Counted from the first letter of the stretch, positions 1 to 7,999 are shown. The stretch is 12,312 nucleotides of DNA from an uncultured Prevotellaceae bacterium (GCA_958404085.1 CATXZX010000010.1:1-12312), one strand, 5' to 3'. Notes: generated by a model from the letters alone, not told the origin. A program made the numbers and translations.

Positions 1-1
1 T

Positions 2-361
2 GAAGCGCACCACATGACGCGCAAAACAGCCGCACGCATCGTAACGGGCGGATGCCTGTTATTAGGAATCCTCTGCTCGCTCTCGATGGGCGCATCGGAC
101 CGTCTCGAAATCTACGGCATAAAACTCTTCGACCTCTTCGACTACGTTACGGCCAAACTGATGCTTCCGCTCGGCGGCATGCTGATTGCATTTTTCGCCG
201 GATGGGTGCTGGACCGCCGTATCCTGTGGGACGAACTGACCAACGGCGGTACGCTCCGTTTTCCGGTATTCCGTATTTTTGTTTTCCTACTCAAATACGT
301 CGCACCGGTAGGTATCGGACTCGTATTCCTGAACGAGCTGGGTATCCTGAACTTCCTGTAA
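2..361 (+). CDS. Sodium:neurotransmitter symporter family (SNF) transporter, C-terminal part only
   Basis: The frame is open from the left edge to a TAA at 359-361, so this is the 3' end of a longer gene; the ATG at 14 is probably internal. The last stretch has hydrophobic segments (roughly VTGGCLLLGILCSLSMG, then a segment around LMLPLGGMLIAFFAGWVLD, then FLLKYVAPVGIGLVFL). The segment with key residues FDYVTAK, MLPLGG and GWVLDRR, followed by DELTNGGT, is what I recognise from the C-terminal helices of bacterial SNF/NSS transporters, which move amino acids or similar solutes with Na+ across the inner membrane. The substrate cannot be told, because the N-terminal Na+ and substrate sites lie outside the window. 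The next gene starts 17 nt after the stop, so co-transcription is likely. The family call rests on remembered sequence patterns without a search. Confidence 0.75.
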   Translation, partial: EAHHMTRKTAARIVTGGCLLLGILCSLSMGASDRLEIYGIKLFDLFDYVTAKLMLPLGGMLIAFFAGWVLDRRILWDELTNGGTLRFPVFRIFVFLLKYVAPVGIGLVFLNELGILNFL

Positions 362-378
362 AATAAAATCCGGGGGAC

Positions 379-1236
379 ATGAAGCGGAATCCTCTCTACC
401 TGTCGCGGGGCGAACGGCTTGCCCTGTGCATGCTGACAGCCGTAGCCGCACTTTTCGGCTGGTGGATGACAGGGACGGAGAAACGTCCGGAACCGGTCGC
501 TCTGTCTCCCGCCGCGCAACACCAAGTAGACTCTTTTCTGAAAACCGTTGTTCCGGACTCATTCCGTACCCGTCCCGCCACACACCGGCTCTTCCCCTTC
601 GACCCGAACCGGGCCGATAGCCAGACCCTGCTACGGCTGGGTTTGCGCACGCCCCAGATCCGTAACCTCCTGAAGTATCGCCGACGCGGCGGAACATTCC
701 GTTCGGCCGACGACCTGGCCCGCCTGTATGGACTCACACCGGGGGAGTTCGAACGGCTGCGTCCCTATGTGCGCATCGGGAACGTAGCGACCGAAACCGC
801 AAAGACACGCCGCGACACCTTAGTCCGACATACGGATAAACTGCCGGCCGGAAGCACCATCGACCTCGGACGGGCCGACAGTGCCACGCTGTGCCGCATA
901 CCCGGCATAGGCCCCTATCGGGCAAAATCCATCCTACGCTACGCCGAACGCCTCGGCGGATTCGTCAGCACGGCCCAGTTGAACGAGATAGAAGGTCTGC
1001 CGGCAGACATCGGTCGATGGTTTTTCCTGAAAGACACCTGCATACGGAAACTTCCGCTCAACGAAGCCGGTTTCCGCGAACTGCTCCGCCACCCCTATCT
1101 CTCTTACGAGCAAGTGAAAACGCTCCTCCGCCACCGCGACAAGTACGGGCCGCTGCACGACCTGCGCCAACTGTCGCTCTATCCCGAATTTACGAACGAA
1201 CACCTGCAACGCCTGAAGCCCTACGTGGCTTTTTGA
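379..1236 (+). CDS. Membrane-anchored helix-hairpin-helix (ComEA-like) repeat protein
   Basis: A 285-residue protein. Residues about 14-30 (LALCMLTAVAALFGWWM) form a single N-terminal membrane segment or uncleaved signal anchor, followed by a variable linker to about residue 70. Three related modules follow, at about 74-131 (beginning FDPNRAD), 160-222 (beginning IDLGRAD, with a PGIGP hairpin at 175-179) and 223-285 (LPLNEAGF to the C-terminal LKPYVAF). Each has the N-x-A-[DG] opening, a hairpin, then a tract such as GGTFRSADDL or YGPLHDLRQL, as in ComEA/HhH_3 domains that bind the DNA backbone without sequence specificity. Only the second module keeps a clean GIG hairpin; the first has GLR and the third HPY. 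ComEA-like proteins bind DNA in the periplasm during uptake, but Bacteroidetes carry many such proteins with no proven role, so DNA binding here is inference. The start at 379 is the first Met and gives the membrane anchor. Confidence 0.8.
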   Translation: MKRNPLYLSRGERLALCMLTAVAALFGWWMTGTEKRPEPVALSPAAQHQVDSFLKTVVPDSFRTRPATHRLFPFDPNRADSQTLLRLGLRTPQIRNLLKYRRRGGTFRSADDLARLYGLTPGEFERLRPYVRIGNVATETAKTRRDTLVRHTDKLPAGSTIDLGRADSATLCRIPGIGPYRAKSILRYAERLGGFVSTAQLNEIEGLPADIGRWFFLKDTCIRKLPLNEAGFRELLRHPYLSYEQVKTLLRHRDKYGPLHDLRQLSLYPEFTNEHLQRLKPYVAF

Positions 1237-1267
1237 ACATTCCCCCCACCGCAGCTTTGCGGAAATA

Positions 1268-1318
1268 TCTCCGTGCTGTTTTCAAAAAACAGGCCTCTTT
1301 TTGAAAATAGCACGGAGA
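1268..1318. repeat. 21-bp inverted repeat (long hairpin; possible terminator)
   Basis: The arms 1268-1288 and 1298-1318 are complementary over 21 positions with a single G-T pair (1278/1308) and enclose a 9-nt loop that contains AGGCCT. The outer part of the stem is GC-rich (CTCCGTGCT/AGCACGGAG) and the inner part AT-rich (TTTTCAAAAA/TTTTTGAAAA). No T-run follows on either strand, so it is not a textbook intrinsic terminator. A smaller alternative hairpin, CTGTTTT 1276-1282 with AAAACAG 1286-1292, is followed by a T5 at 1298-1302 and excludes the large one. A short hairpin CCGCA-GCTT-TGCGG (1249-1262) precedes it, just after the upstream stop codon. It could act as a transcription end or RNA-stability element for the genes on the left, or be a remnant of a small repeat element. 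Confidence 0.5.
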
Positions 1319-1478
1319 CCGTAATCCGACGGACACCATTTCGGTACACGCACGTTGTCTTTTATTATCCAAAACGGCTTTTCACAAACAAAAGTCGCTG
1401 TTTCATTCGCATTTCCGCCAAATATGACCTATATTCGTCGGTGAAAGTGTATGAAACAACCCCAAACAAAACACAACT

Positions 1479-2915
1479 ATGCCTAACAAACGAATCCACC
1501 TCTGCACCTTGTTGCTGACCATCTCCGGCCTATGGAGTACCAGCGCAAGCGCCGACCGTATCACGCTGCGCACGACAAAAGCCATCGGTGAGACGATTAC
1601 GATCACACTCAACGCGAACGTACAGTCCACCATCAAATGGGGAGACGAGAGTACCCAGGAGGTGTTCTTCGACGGCACGCCGGTCGACTTGTGCCTCGTG
1701 ACGGACACGCTTACACTCATGACTACCGCCCCCATCACGACGCTGGACGTGGCCGATTGCGGATTGCAGACGCTCAACCTGACCCGCGCAACGGCTATCG
1801 AGGCCCTATCGTGTGCCGACAACGAATTGCAGACCCTCTCCGTCACCAGCCTTCGCAAACTCCGCAGTCTGGACTGCTCGGGCAACCGGCTCACGTCTCT
1901 GGCCCTCTACAACTGTTCGGAACTGAACAGCCTGAACTGTGCAGGAAACCGGCTGGAGAGCCTCTCGCTCAGCGGAAACGCCAAACTACAGACGCTCATC
2001 TGCAGCGAAAACAAGCTCCAGAAAATAGATCTCAACAAACAGACCGGCCTCCGTTTCCTGTGGATTCAGGACAACGAACTGACACAATTGGACATCAGCC
2101 GGAACCCGGAACTGAGAACCCTGCTGGCCTCCGGCAACGAACTAAACAGACTGACCGTGGACAAGGCTGAGAACATGCAAGAACTGTGGATAGACCGGAA
2201 CGACTTCGACTCGCTGAACATCAAGCCGATGACGAACATCGTACGCCTAAGCGCCGACCGTAACCGCCTGCGCCAGATTACGTACTACCACTATTACAAA
2301 CGGAATCTCAAGTATTGTTACCTGCAGGAAAACGCCCTGGCATACAACTCTTTCCCCGCAGTCTACGACAAATCGGCCGGCGAAGTGAAAATACACAGCG
2401 CCCTTGTACCGCAAGCCCCCATCGAACTACCCGACCACATTTTTATGGGCGAGAACCTCGACATATCGGCCCTCGTCAAGAACTGCGCCGGCAACACAAG
2501 CATCAACCCCGTCTTTGTCTGGAAAAAGAGCGGAACGGACGAAACCCTGACCGAGAACACCGACTACAAGCGGACCGGCAAAGGGAAATACACTTTCCTC
2601 ACCGCTCCGGGGTTCGTATACGCAGTCATCACGGCCCCTGAATTTCCGGGCATCGAACTGACCACGGGCATTGTCAACGTAGCCGACCCCACGGGCATAC
2701 GGCCTACGGCCACGGACAACGACCTGCAACTGAACGCCAGCGCCGGCACGCTGACCGTACGCACCACCCGCACCATGCAACTGACCATCTGCACCGTGGG
2801 CGGTAGCGTAATAGCCGGAGGCACTTATCCGGGCGGCACACACCAGTGGAACCTGCAACCGGGCATCTACGTCGTAAACGGAAAGAAAATAACCATACCT
2901 TCACATAATCTATGA
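1479..2915 (+). CDS. Secreted leucine-rich-repeat protein with Ig-like and C-terminal sorting-like domains
   Basis: A 478-residue protein with a cleavable signal peptide (cut likely after STSASA, residue 25). From residue 86 to about 253 there are eight uninterrupted repeats of exactly 21 residues (63 bp), with core LxxLxCxxNxLxxLxL, followed by a longer ninth and a partial tenth to about residue 293. Such LRRs form a curved solenoid used for protein binding. Residues about 305-405 look like an all-beta, Ig-like module. The last ~50 residues (LTVRTTRTMQL ... GIYVVNGKKITI) resemble the C-terminal beta domains of Bacteroidetes surface proteins, some of which are type IX secretion signals; whether this one is a sorting signal is uncertain. 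Its TGA overlaps the ATG of the M60 peptidase gene (ATGA, 2912-2915), implying translational coupling and a shared role. A weak -7-like TATATTCG lies at 1430-1437 without a clear -33 box. No enzymatic motif is visible; the function is unknown beyond probable binding. Confidence 0.85.
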   Translation: MPNKRIHLCTLLLTISGLWSTSASADRITLRTTKAIGETITITLNANVQSTIKWGDESTQEVFFDGTPVDLCLVTDTLTLMTTAPITTLDVADCGLQTLNLTRATAIEALSCADNELQTLSVTSLRKLRSLDCSGNRLTSLALYNCSELNSLNCAGNRLESLSLSGNAKLQTLICSENKLQKIDLNKQTGLRFLWIQDNELTQLDISRNPELRTLLASGNELNRLTVDKAENMQELWIDRNDFDSLNIKPMTNIVRLSADRNRLRQITYYHYYKRNLKYCYLQENALAYNSFPAVYDKSAGEVKIHSALVPQAPIELPDHIFMGENLDISALVKNCAGNTSINPVFVWKKSGTDETLTENTDYKRTGKGKYTFLTAPGFVYAVITAPEFPGIELTTGIVNVADPTGIRPTATDNDLQLNASAGTLTVRTTRTMQLTICTVGGSVIAGGTYPGGTHQWNLQPGIYVVNGKKITIPSHNL

Positions 2916-5638
2916 AACCAAACAAACAGAGACTCATGAATTCATACGCAAAGCATTTCAGCCTCCTGCTGCTTGCCGCCACCGGCACGGCCTTTGCCGC
3001 GGCACAAAGCGACAAAAACCTGCAACTACCACCCGATGACACAAAAGCCCCGGCCGTCATCCTGCCGGCTGATACCGTAACGGTCAGCTACCTCGACACG
3101 CTGGTCAACATACCCGTAGCCTCCAACTGCGACTACACGCTCCGTGCCAGTTTTCCGCAAGGGACTGAGCCCTGGTTCACCTACAAGAAACAAAAAGCAC
3201 AGCGCGTCCGCCTGGTCAGCTCGTTCAGCTACGAAAACACGGAACGCTACGCACAGCTCCACTTCGACATGCCCGACGGCAGCAGCCGCAACCTGACGGT
3301 AAGGCAAGCCCCCAACCAGTCGGCCAATACCCTGACAGGCGACGAACAACTGGGCATTTCGTCGGCCACGGCCAGCAAGGCACAACCGGGGTACGGCATC
3401 GAGAAAAGTTACGACGGAAGCACATCCACCACCTACGAATCGCCCTGGAGCAGCAACCAGTTGCCCGTTACCCTTACCTATACGCTGAAGGGATACCAGC
3501 ACGTAGACTACCTGGTCTACGTTCCCCGTGTCGACGGCAACATCAACGGAAACTTCGGCCGCGTAACGGTGGAATACACGACGCGCAATGCCCCCCAGAC
3601 TTTCACGAAACTGGGAGACTTCGACTTCAAGGAAAGTGCCACCGCGTCGCAGGTAAGGTTCGGCGAAAACGGTATTGACGATGTACAGAAAGTCCGCATC
3701 ACCGTAAACAGCGGCGGCAACGGCTATGCAACCGTATCCGAAATGCGGTTCTTTGCCCACAACCGGGCCGAACAGGCCGCCTTTGCCGACTACTTCGAAG
3801 ACGCCTTGTGTACGAAGCTCAAGAGCGGCATCGACCAGAACAGTCTGAAAAAGATAGCGCATCCTTTTGTCAAATCGCTCGTTAGCACCCTGCTCCGCGG
3901 CAATTACCCGACCAAATACCGCGTAGGTGAGTTCGAACCGTACCGCAGCATCAGTTCGCTGGCCGGCGAACTGAAGACAAGCGGTTACAACCCTTACGAA
4001 AATCCGACCGGCATCTACTTCAAAGCCGGCCAAAAAGTAGCCGTATTCGTCGAAGGCCTGGGTGATGACGGCGCATCGCTCGTCATCAAAAATTTCGGAC
4101 AGGCCTATGAGGGCGAGCCGCAGTCGGAAAGCGCTTATCCGCTGTCGAACGGCGTCAACATCATCACGCCCGCCAACCGCGGCAACGGTTACATCTCTTA
4201 TTATACGGACAACGCCACAGCACCGAACATCCGCATCCACTTTGCCATGGCCGACGTAAACGGTTACTTCGACCTGGAACGCGGCGATACGAACGAGGAC
4301 TGGAAAGCCCTGCTGGCCAACGCCTGCTCCGACATCATCGACATGCGCGCCAAACGCATCCAGGTGGCTTATCCCACGGCACGCTTCAGACAGTATTGCC
4401 CGAACAACGGCGTAGAACTGGCACTCATAAGCGACAGCGTCATCTACCGTGAACGCGAAATCCTGGGCCTGGTCCACTACAACAAAGAACCCAAAAACCG
4501 ACAGTTCGCCCGCGTCGTATGGGGCGGATTCATGTTTGCCGACGGAACAGGGGCCGCCGCCCACGACAACTCGATTGAAGGATGGATGAATCCCGACCGC
4601 AATGCGTTCGGCTATTGGGGCATCGCACACGAACTGGGCCACGTCAACCAGGTACGTCCGGGACTGAAATGGGTTGGTTGCGGAGAAACGACCAACAACA
4701 TCTACGCCGCATGGGTTCAGTTCAGCATGGGTGGCGGATGGAACAGGTTAGAGGACGAAAACTCCGGAGTCGACGACTACGGCGGCGATGCTTTCGGATG
4801 GACGAAAGGCGGACGCTTCAATGTCAACCTGGAACTGGGCGTGCGCCAAGGCATAGCCTGGCAGTTGCAGGACGGTCCGGACTATCACGGCGGCGCATTC
4901 GAAGACCGTACGGTACGTAACGAAGACTACAACGGCCACACGCTACCGACAGACACGACGGTCAAATTCCGCAACTTCGACCATTTCGTCAAACTGGTTC
5001 CGTTCTGGCAACTGCAACTGTACTGCCACCAAGCCGGTTACAGTCCCAACATTTACGCCAAAGTCATCGAAGCCATCCGCAACACGGATTACACAGGCAT
5101 GAGCAACGGACAGATACAACTACACTTCATCCGCCTTGTATGCGACTCATCCCGCACAAACTTCCTGCCGTTCTTCGAAAAATCGGGCATGCTGCGTCCT
5201 ATCAACGCCTTCATTGCCGACTATTCATCGGAGTGGCTGAAAATCAGTCCGAAGATGATACAGGATCTCAAAGATTACGTCAAATCCAAAGGATATCCGA
5301 CCCCCGAAGCCGAGGTAAACTACATCAGTTCGCACAACTGGAAGACCTATGCCGACAAACTGCCGCTCGAAGGGACCCTCAACCAAGGTTGTAGCGTCGT
5401 GTCGCGCGGAAACGTATCGCGCATACAGGTTTCGCACGAGGCATGGCGAAACGTGGCGGCATTCGAGACCTACGATGCCGACGGGAACCTTCTACGCATC
5501 TCCATGCAAGGACTCGGCGGACCGCAGAACGGAAACACATACACACAGGTCTTATGGCCGCAGACCAGCAAAGAGAAGGCGGCCTACATCATGGCCGTAG
5601 GATGGAACGGAACACGCATGAAATGTTACGAACCTTAA
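2912..5638 (+). CDS. Secreted M60 (enhancin/mucinase-like) zinc metallopeptidase with BACON and CBM32-like modules
   Basis: A 908-residue protein. The catalytic signature is HELGH at 573-577 with a third zinc ligand, Glu592, in GCGETTNN, matching the gluzincin M60 motif HExxH-x(8-24)-E. Upstream lie a BACON-like beta domain (about 55-134, ending LTVRQAP) and a galactose-binding, F5/8 type C/CBM32-like domain (about 145-283). The M60 region runs from about 290 to 760 and a C-terminal beta region closes the protein. The layout resembles Bacteroides M60-like proteins such as BT4244, known to cut O-glycosylated mucin-type peptides; substrate specificity here is inference. The signal peptide is type I, with cleavage near AFA-AAQ, so no lipid anchor is evident. 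Translation may start at 2912 (overlapping the LRR stop) or at Met9 (2936); both leave a usable signal peptide. A strong terminator follows at 5668, making an LRR-M60 two-gene unit. Confidence 0.9.
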   Translation: MKPNKQRLMNSYAKHFSLLLLAATGTAFAAAQSDKNLQLPPDDTKAPAVILPADTVTVSYLDTLVNIPVASNCDYTLRASFPQGTEPWFTYKKQKAQRVRLVSSFSYENTERYAQLHFDMPDGSSRNLTVRQAPNQSANTLTGDEQLGISSATASKAQPGYGIEKSYDGSTSTTYESPWSSNQLPVTLTYTLKGYQHVDYLVYVPRVDGNINGNFGRVTVEYTTRNAPQTFTKLGDFDFKESATASQVRFGENGIDDVQKVRITVNSGGNGYATVSEMRFFAHNRAEQAAFADYFEDALCTKLKSGIDQNSLKKIAHPFVKSLVSTLLRGNYPTKYRVGEFEPYRSISSLAGELKTSGYNPYENPTGIYFKAGQKVAVFVEGLGDDGASLVIKNFGQAYEGEPQSESAYPLSNGVNIITPANRGNGYISYYTDNATAPNIRIHFAMADVNGYFDLERGDTNEDWKALLANACSDIIDMRAKRIQVAYPTARFRQYCPNNGVELALISDSVIYREREILGLVHYNKEPKNRQFARVVWGGFMFADGTGAAAHDNSIEGWMNPDRNAFGYWGIAHELGHVNQVRPGLKWVGCGETTNNIYAAWVQFSMGGGWNRLEDENSGVDDYGGDAFGWTKGGRFNVNLELGVRQGIAWQLQDGPDYHGGAFEDRTVRNEDYNGHTLPTDTTVKFRNFDHFVKLVPFWQLQLYCHQAGYSPNIYAKVIEAIRNTDYTGMSNGQIQLHFIRLVCDSSRTNFLPFFEKSGMLRPINAFIADYSSEWLKISPKMIQDLKDYVKSKGYPTPEAEVNYISSHNWKTYADKLPLEGTLNQGCSVVSRGNVSRIQVSHEAWRNVAAFETYDADGNLLRISMQGLGGPQNGNTYTQVLWPQTSKEKAAYIMAVGWNGTRMKCYEP

Positions 5639-5667
5639 AGGGCCTGATTTAAGACACTCACCCATTT

Positions 5668-5712
5668 ATCAGCGGAAAGCTATCTTTGTAGAAGTTTTCC
5701 GCTGATTTTTTT
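5668..5712 (+). terminator. Intrinsic terminator after the M60 peptidase gene
   Basis: A 14-bp stem forms between 5668-5681 (ATCAGCGGAAAGCT) and 5693-5706 (AGTTTTCCGCTGAT) with one G-U pair and an 11-nt loop, followed directly by a T-run at 5706-5712. This is a clear rho-independent terminator 30 nt after the stop codon. The sequence TATCTTTG at 5681-5688, a perfect TAnnTTTG, spans the end of the 5' arm and the loop. Confidence 0.87.
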
Positions 5713-5814
5713 CTTGACTGCCTGTTTTGACTATTTATAACATCAAAAATACACCTAAACTACATTCTTTACCAATAATAAAGGCGCACAATTCTTTTTT
5801 TCAATTTTATTAAT

Positions 5815-5822
5815 TACCTTTG
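5815..5822 (+). promoter_or_regulatory. Probable -7 promoter element of the FAS1 lipoprotein gene
   Basis: TACCTTTG fits the Bacteroidetes primary-sigma -7 consensus TAnnTTTG exactly and lies in an AT-rich stretch. The expected start of transcription would be near 5829, giving a leader of about 57 nt before the ATG at 5886. The -33 region is T-rich (5793-5801) but has no clear TTG, so only half of the promoter is well supported. Its position after a strong terminator fits a separate transcription unit. The rest of 5713-5885 is AT-rich and shows no gene. Confidence 0.55.
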
Positions 5823-5885
5823 CATGGGGAATATTTTTATATATACGGTAATGAATGAATAACAACTAAACTCTATAAACCAACG

Positions 5886-7919
5886 ATGAGACACTATTAC
5901 CTTTTATTGCTATCCGCTATTTTGGCGATAGGAAGTTGCTCGGACGATGTAGATACATCGAATCTATATTCGTTCAAAGGAGAAACCATCACCTCCTACC
6001 TCAGTCAGCAAGAAGATTGTTCTTCGTTCTACTACTTGCTTACGCGTGTTAAACTGAGTAGCAAATCGAATGCCAGCGTATCGCAGTTGCTCTCGGCTCG
6101 AGGCAACTACACGGTGTTTGTCCCGACCAACGAAGCCGTCCAGGCTTATGTGGACTCTACCCACCTGACAACGAATTTCGATATTCACCAGATATCCGAC
6201 TCCGCCGCAGCATCCATCGTATGCAATGCCATCATCGATAACGAAATGAACAAGGCATACGAAACCACGGACTTCCAGTCGGGAGCGCTCGAACGCACGA
6301 ACCTGCAAGACCGCTACATCACCATCGACTACCGCAACAACCCCGTTACGGGAAAAGCCGAAACCCTTGTCAACAGCAAGTCTATCATCTTCAAATCGGA
6401 CATCGAAACGACCAACGGCTTCGTACACTACGTAGACCACGTGGTCGAGGTATCGCTTGCTACGCTGCCGGCCCTTATAGCCCAGACACCCAACCTGCAA
6501 ATTTTCTCCAAACTGCTCGAAACGACCGGGTGGGCCGACTCCATGCTTGCCTACCGCGACGAGAATTACGAAAACGAAACCCGCCGCGACCTGCCTCCCT
6601 CGCTGACAGGACTCGCAGTACGCGCCCCGGAACACCGCTACACAGGCTATACAGCCTTTGTGGAAACAGACAGCCTGTTTACCAACAAATGGAACATTCC
6701 GGAACCGATTACCCAAAACGGCATTCTGCAGAACTGGGAAGAGATTCTACCGGCCATCATAGCCAAATGCAAGGAAGCCTATCCCAACGCCACGAGTACA
6801 GACCTGAAGAGCCGCGAAAACGCTGTCAACCAGTTTATATCGTACCACCTGCTTCCCGAACGTATCACATACGACAGACTGGTTATCCACTATGCGGAAA
6901 TGGGTTACAATTTTAAGAATTCCAACGCATACTCCATCAATTGTTTCGAATACTACGAGACCATGAGTACCAACCTGCGCCGCCTTATCAAACTGACGGA
7001 AGGTGCTACGACACGGGGTAAGCGGATCAACCGCCACAGCTATTATGACAAAACCGACTTCACAGAGTTGAATGTTACACGCCCCGGTATCCTTATCCAA
7101 GAAAACAACAAGGAATACACAAACAGTGCGCTCAACGGCTTCTACTATCCCATCGACGACATTCTTATCTACGATAACGATGTTCCCAACGTGGTACTTA
7201 ACGAACGTATCCGCTTCGACATCAGTAGTCTGCTGCCCGAACTCATGACCAACGGTTACCGCCGCGTTTCGCAGAACTACGAGCTCTACATCCCGCACAG
7301 CTACTTCAGCACACTGAAAATGAGTGAGGAATGCGAATACCGTTACCTGCCTTACTACAATGCGACGGTACCCAACTATCAGGGTGACGAACACAACATC
7401 AAAGGTCAATACGACTTTACGCTCAAACTGCCTCCCGTTCCATTCGAAGGTACATACGAAATTCGTTGGGGTGCCCCTTCGAACTCATCCTTCGGTATGG
7501 CCCAGCTCTATTTGGGTACCGACCCGAACAATCTTACGGCCATCGGACTGCCGCTCGACCTGCGTGTTCCTCCCAGTGATCCGGGCATCGGCTGGGAAGA
7601 AGATACGGAAGACGAGCTTCATAACATAGCCAACGACAAGGCCATGCGCAACCACGGTTACATGAAACCGCCGCAGCACGACGGTGTAACGGTATCGGGA
7701 GGCGGACCGGTGACGGAATCCATGAGACGTACAACCCGCTACAAAGTGCAACAGCGTCTGCGCAAGATTATCTACACCGGAACACTCAAACCGACCGACG
7801 TACTCTACATCCGCGTGAAATCGGTACTTGAAAATACTGCTACGAACTTCCTGTTGGACATTGTAGAATATGCACCGAAGCACATCTACAACGGAAGCGA
7901 ACCGGAAGACATCTGGTAA
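5886..7919 (+). CDS. Surface-exposed FAS1 (fasciclin) domain lipoprotein
   Basis: A 677-residue protein. The N-terminus ends in a lipobox with Cys18 (IGSC) followed by SDD, matching the acidic Bacteroidetes lipoprotein export signal, so it is probably lipid-anchored on the outer face of the outer membrane. The first FAS1 domain spans about 33-190, with the paired motifs YTVFVPTNEA (75-84) and NGFVHYVDHVVEV (177-189). A second, longer and more divergent FAS1-like domain spans about 192-430, with GYTAFVETDSLF (254-265) and NGFYYPIDDILIYD (417-430). The remaining ~240 residues form a beta-rich C-terminal region with no motif I can name. FAS1 domains act in adhesion and ligand binding; in Bacteroidetes such lipoproteins often sit beside SusC/SusD pairs, which are absent here. 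It is flanked by terminators on both sides, so it is likely monocistronic. No catalytic motif is seen. Confidence 0.85.
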   Translation: MRHYYLLLLSAILAIGSCSDDVDTSNLYSFKGETITSYLSQQEDCSSFYYLLTRVKLSSKSNASVSQLLSARGNYTVFVPTNEAVQAYVDSTHLTTNFDIHQISDSAAASIVCNAIIDNEMNKAYETTDFQSGALERTNLQDRYITIDYRNNPVTGKAETLVNSKSIIFKSDIETTNGFVHYVDHVVEVSLATLPALIAQTPNLQIFSKLLETTGWADSMLAYRDENYENETRRDLPPSLTGLAVRAPEHRYTGYTAFVETDSLFTNKWNIPEPITQNGILQNWEEILPAIIAKCKEAYPNATSTDLKSRENAVNQFISYHLLPERITYDRLVIHYAEMGYNFKNSNAYSINCFEYYETMSTNLRRLIKLTEGATTRGKRINRHSYYDKTDFTELNVTRPGILIQENNKEYTNSALNGFYYPIDDILIYDNDVPNVVLNERIRFDISSLLPELMTNGYRRVSQNYELYIPHSYFSTLKMSEECEYRYLPYYNATVPNYQGDEHNIKGQYDFTLKLPPVPFEGTYEIRWGAPSNSSFGMAQLYLGTDPNNLTAIGLPLDLRVPPSDPGIGWEEDTEDELHNIANDKAMRNHGYMKPPQHDGVTVSGGGPVTESMRRTTRYKVQQRLRKIIYTGTLKPTDVLYIRVKSVLENTATNFLLDIVEYAPKHIYNGSEPEDIW

Positions 7920-7930
7920 TAACGAAATTC

Positions 7931-7969
7931 GGTATCAGCGAAGGGACAATTCTCTTCGCTGATATCTTT
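7931..7969 (+). terminator. Intrinsic terminator after the FAS1 gene
   Basis: Bases 7931-7946 pair with 7951-7966 over 16 positions (two G-U pairs) around a CAAT tetraloop, followed by a short TTT and AT-rich sequence. The stem is very stable, but the T-tract is short, so some read-through into the esterase gene 31 nt further on is possible. No good separate promoter for that gene was found; TATCTTTA at 7963-7970 is only a near match. Confidence 0.8.
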
Positions 7970-7999
7970 ATATACGACGTAACCCACATAAAAAATACT

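Noticed and set aside
1430..1437. TATATTCG as promoter of the LRR-M60 unit
   Set aside because: It matches TAnnTTTG at all but one position, but no TTG lies at the expected distance upstream, so it is mentioned only as weak.
1273..1518. ORF of 81 codons running from the hairpin into the LRR gene
   Set aside because: It begins within the inverted repeat, overlaps the LRR signal-peptide region in another frame and has no recognisable features.
3026..4642. Long antisense ORF (538 codons) opposite the M60 gene
   Set aside because: It lies wholly within the M60 reading frame, which has clear domains and a catalytic motif. The antisense product is Val/Ala/Gly-rich with no motif, as expected from codon bias of the real gene.
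5964..6716. Antisense ORF (250 codons) opposite the FAS1 gene, and a similar one at 8606-9502 opposite the esterase
   Set aside because: Both are shadows of well-supported genes; no start context, motif or promoter supports them.
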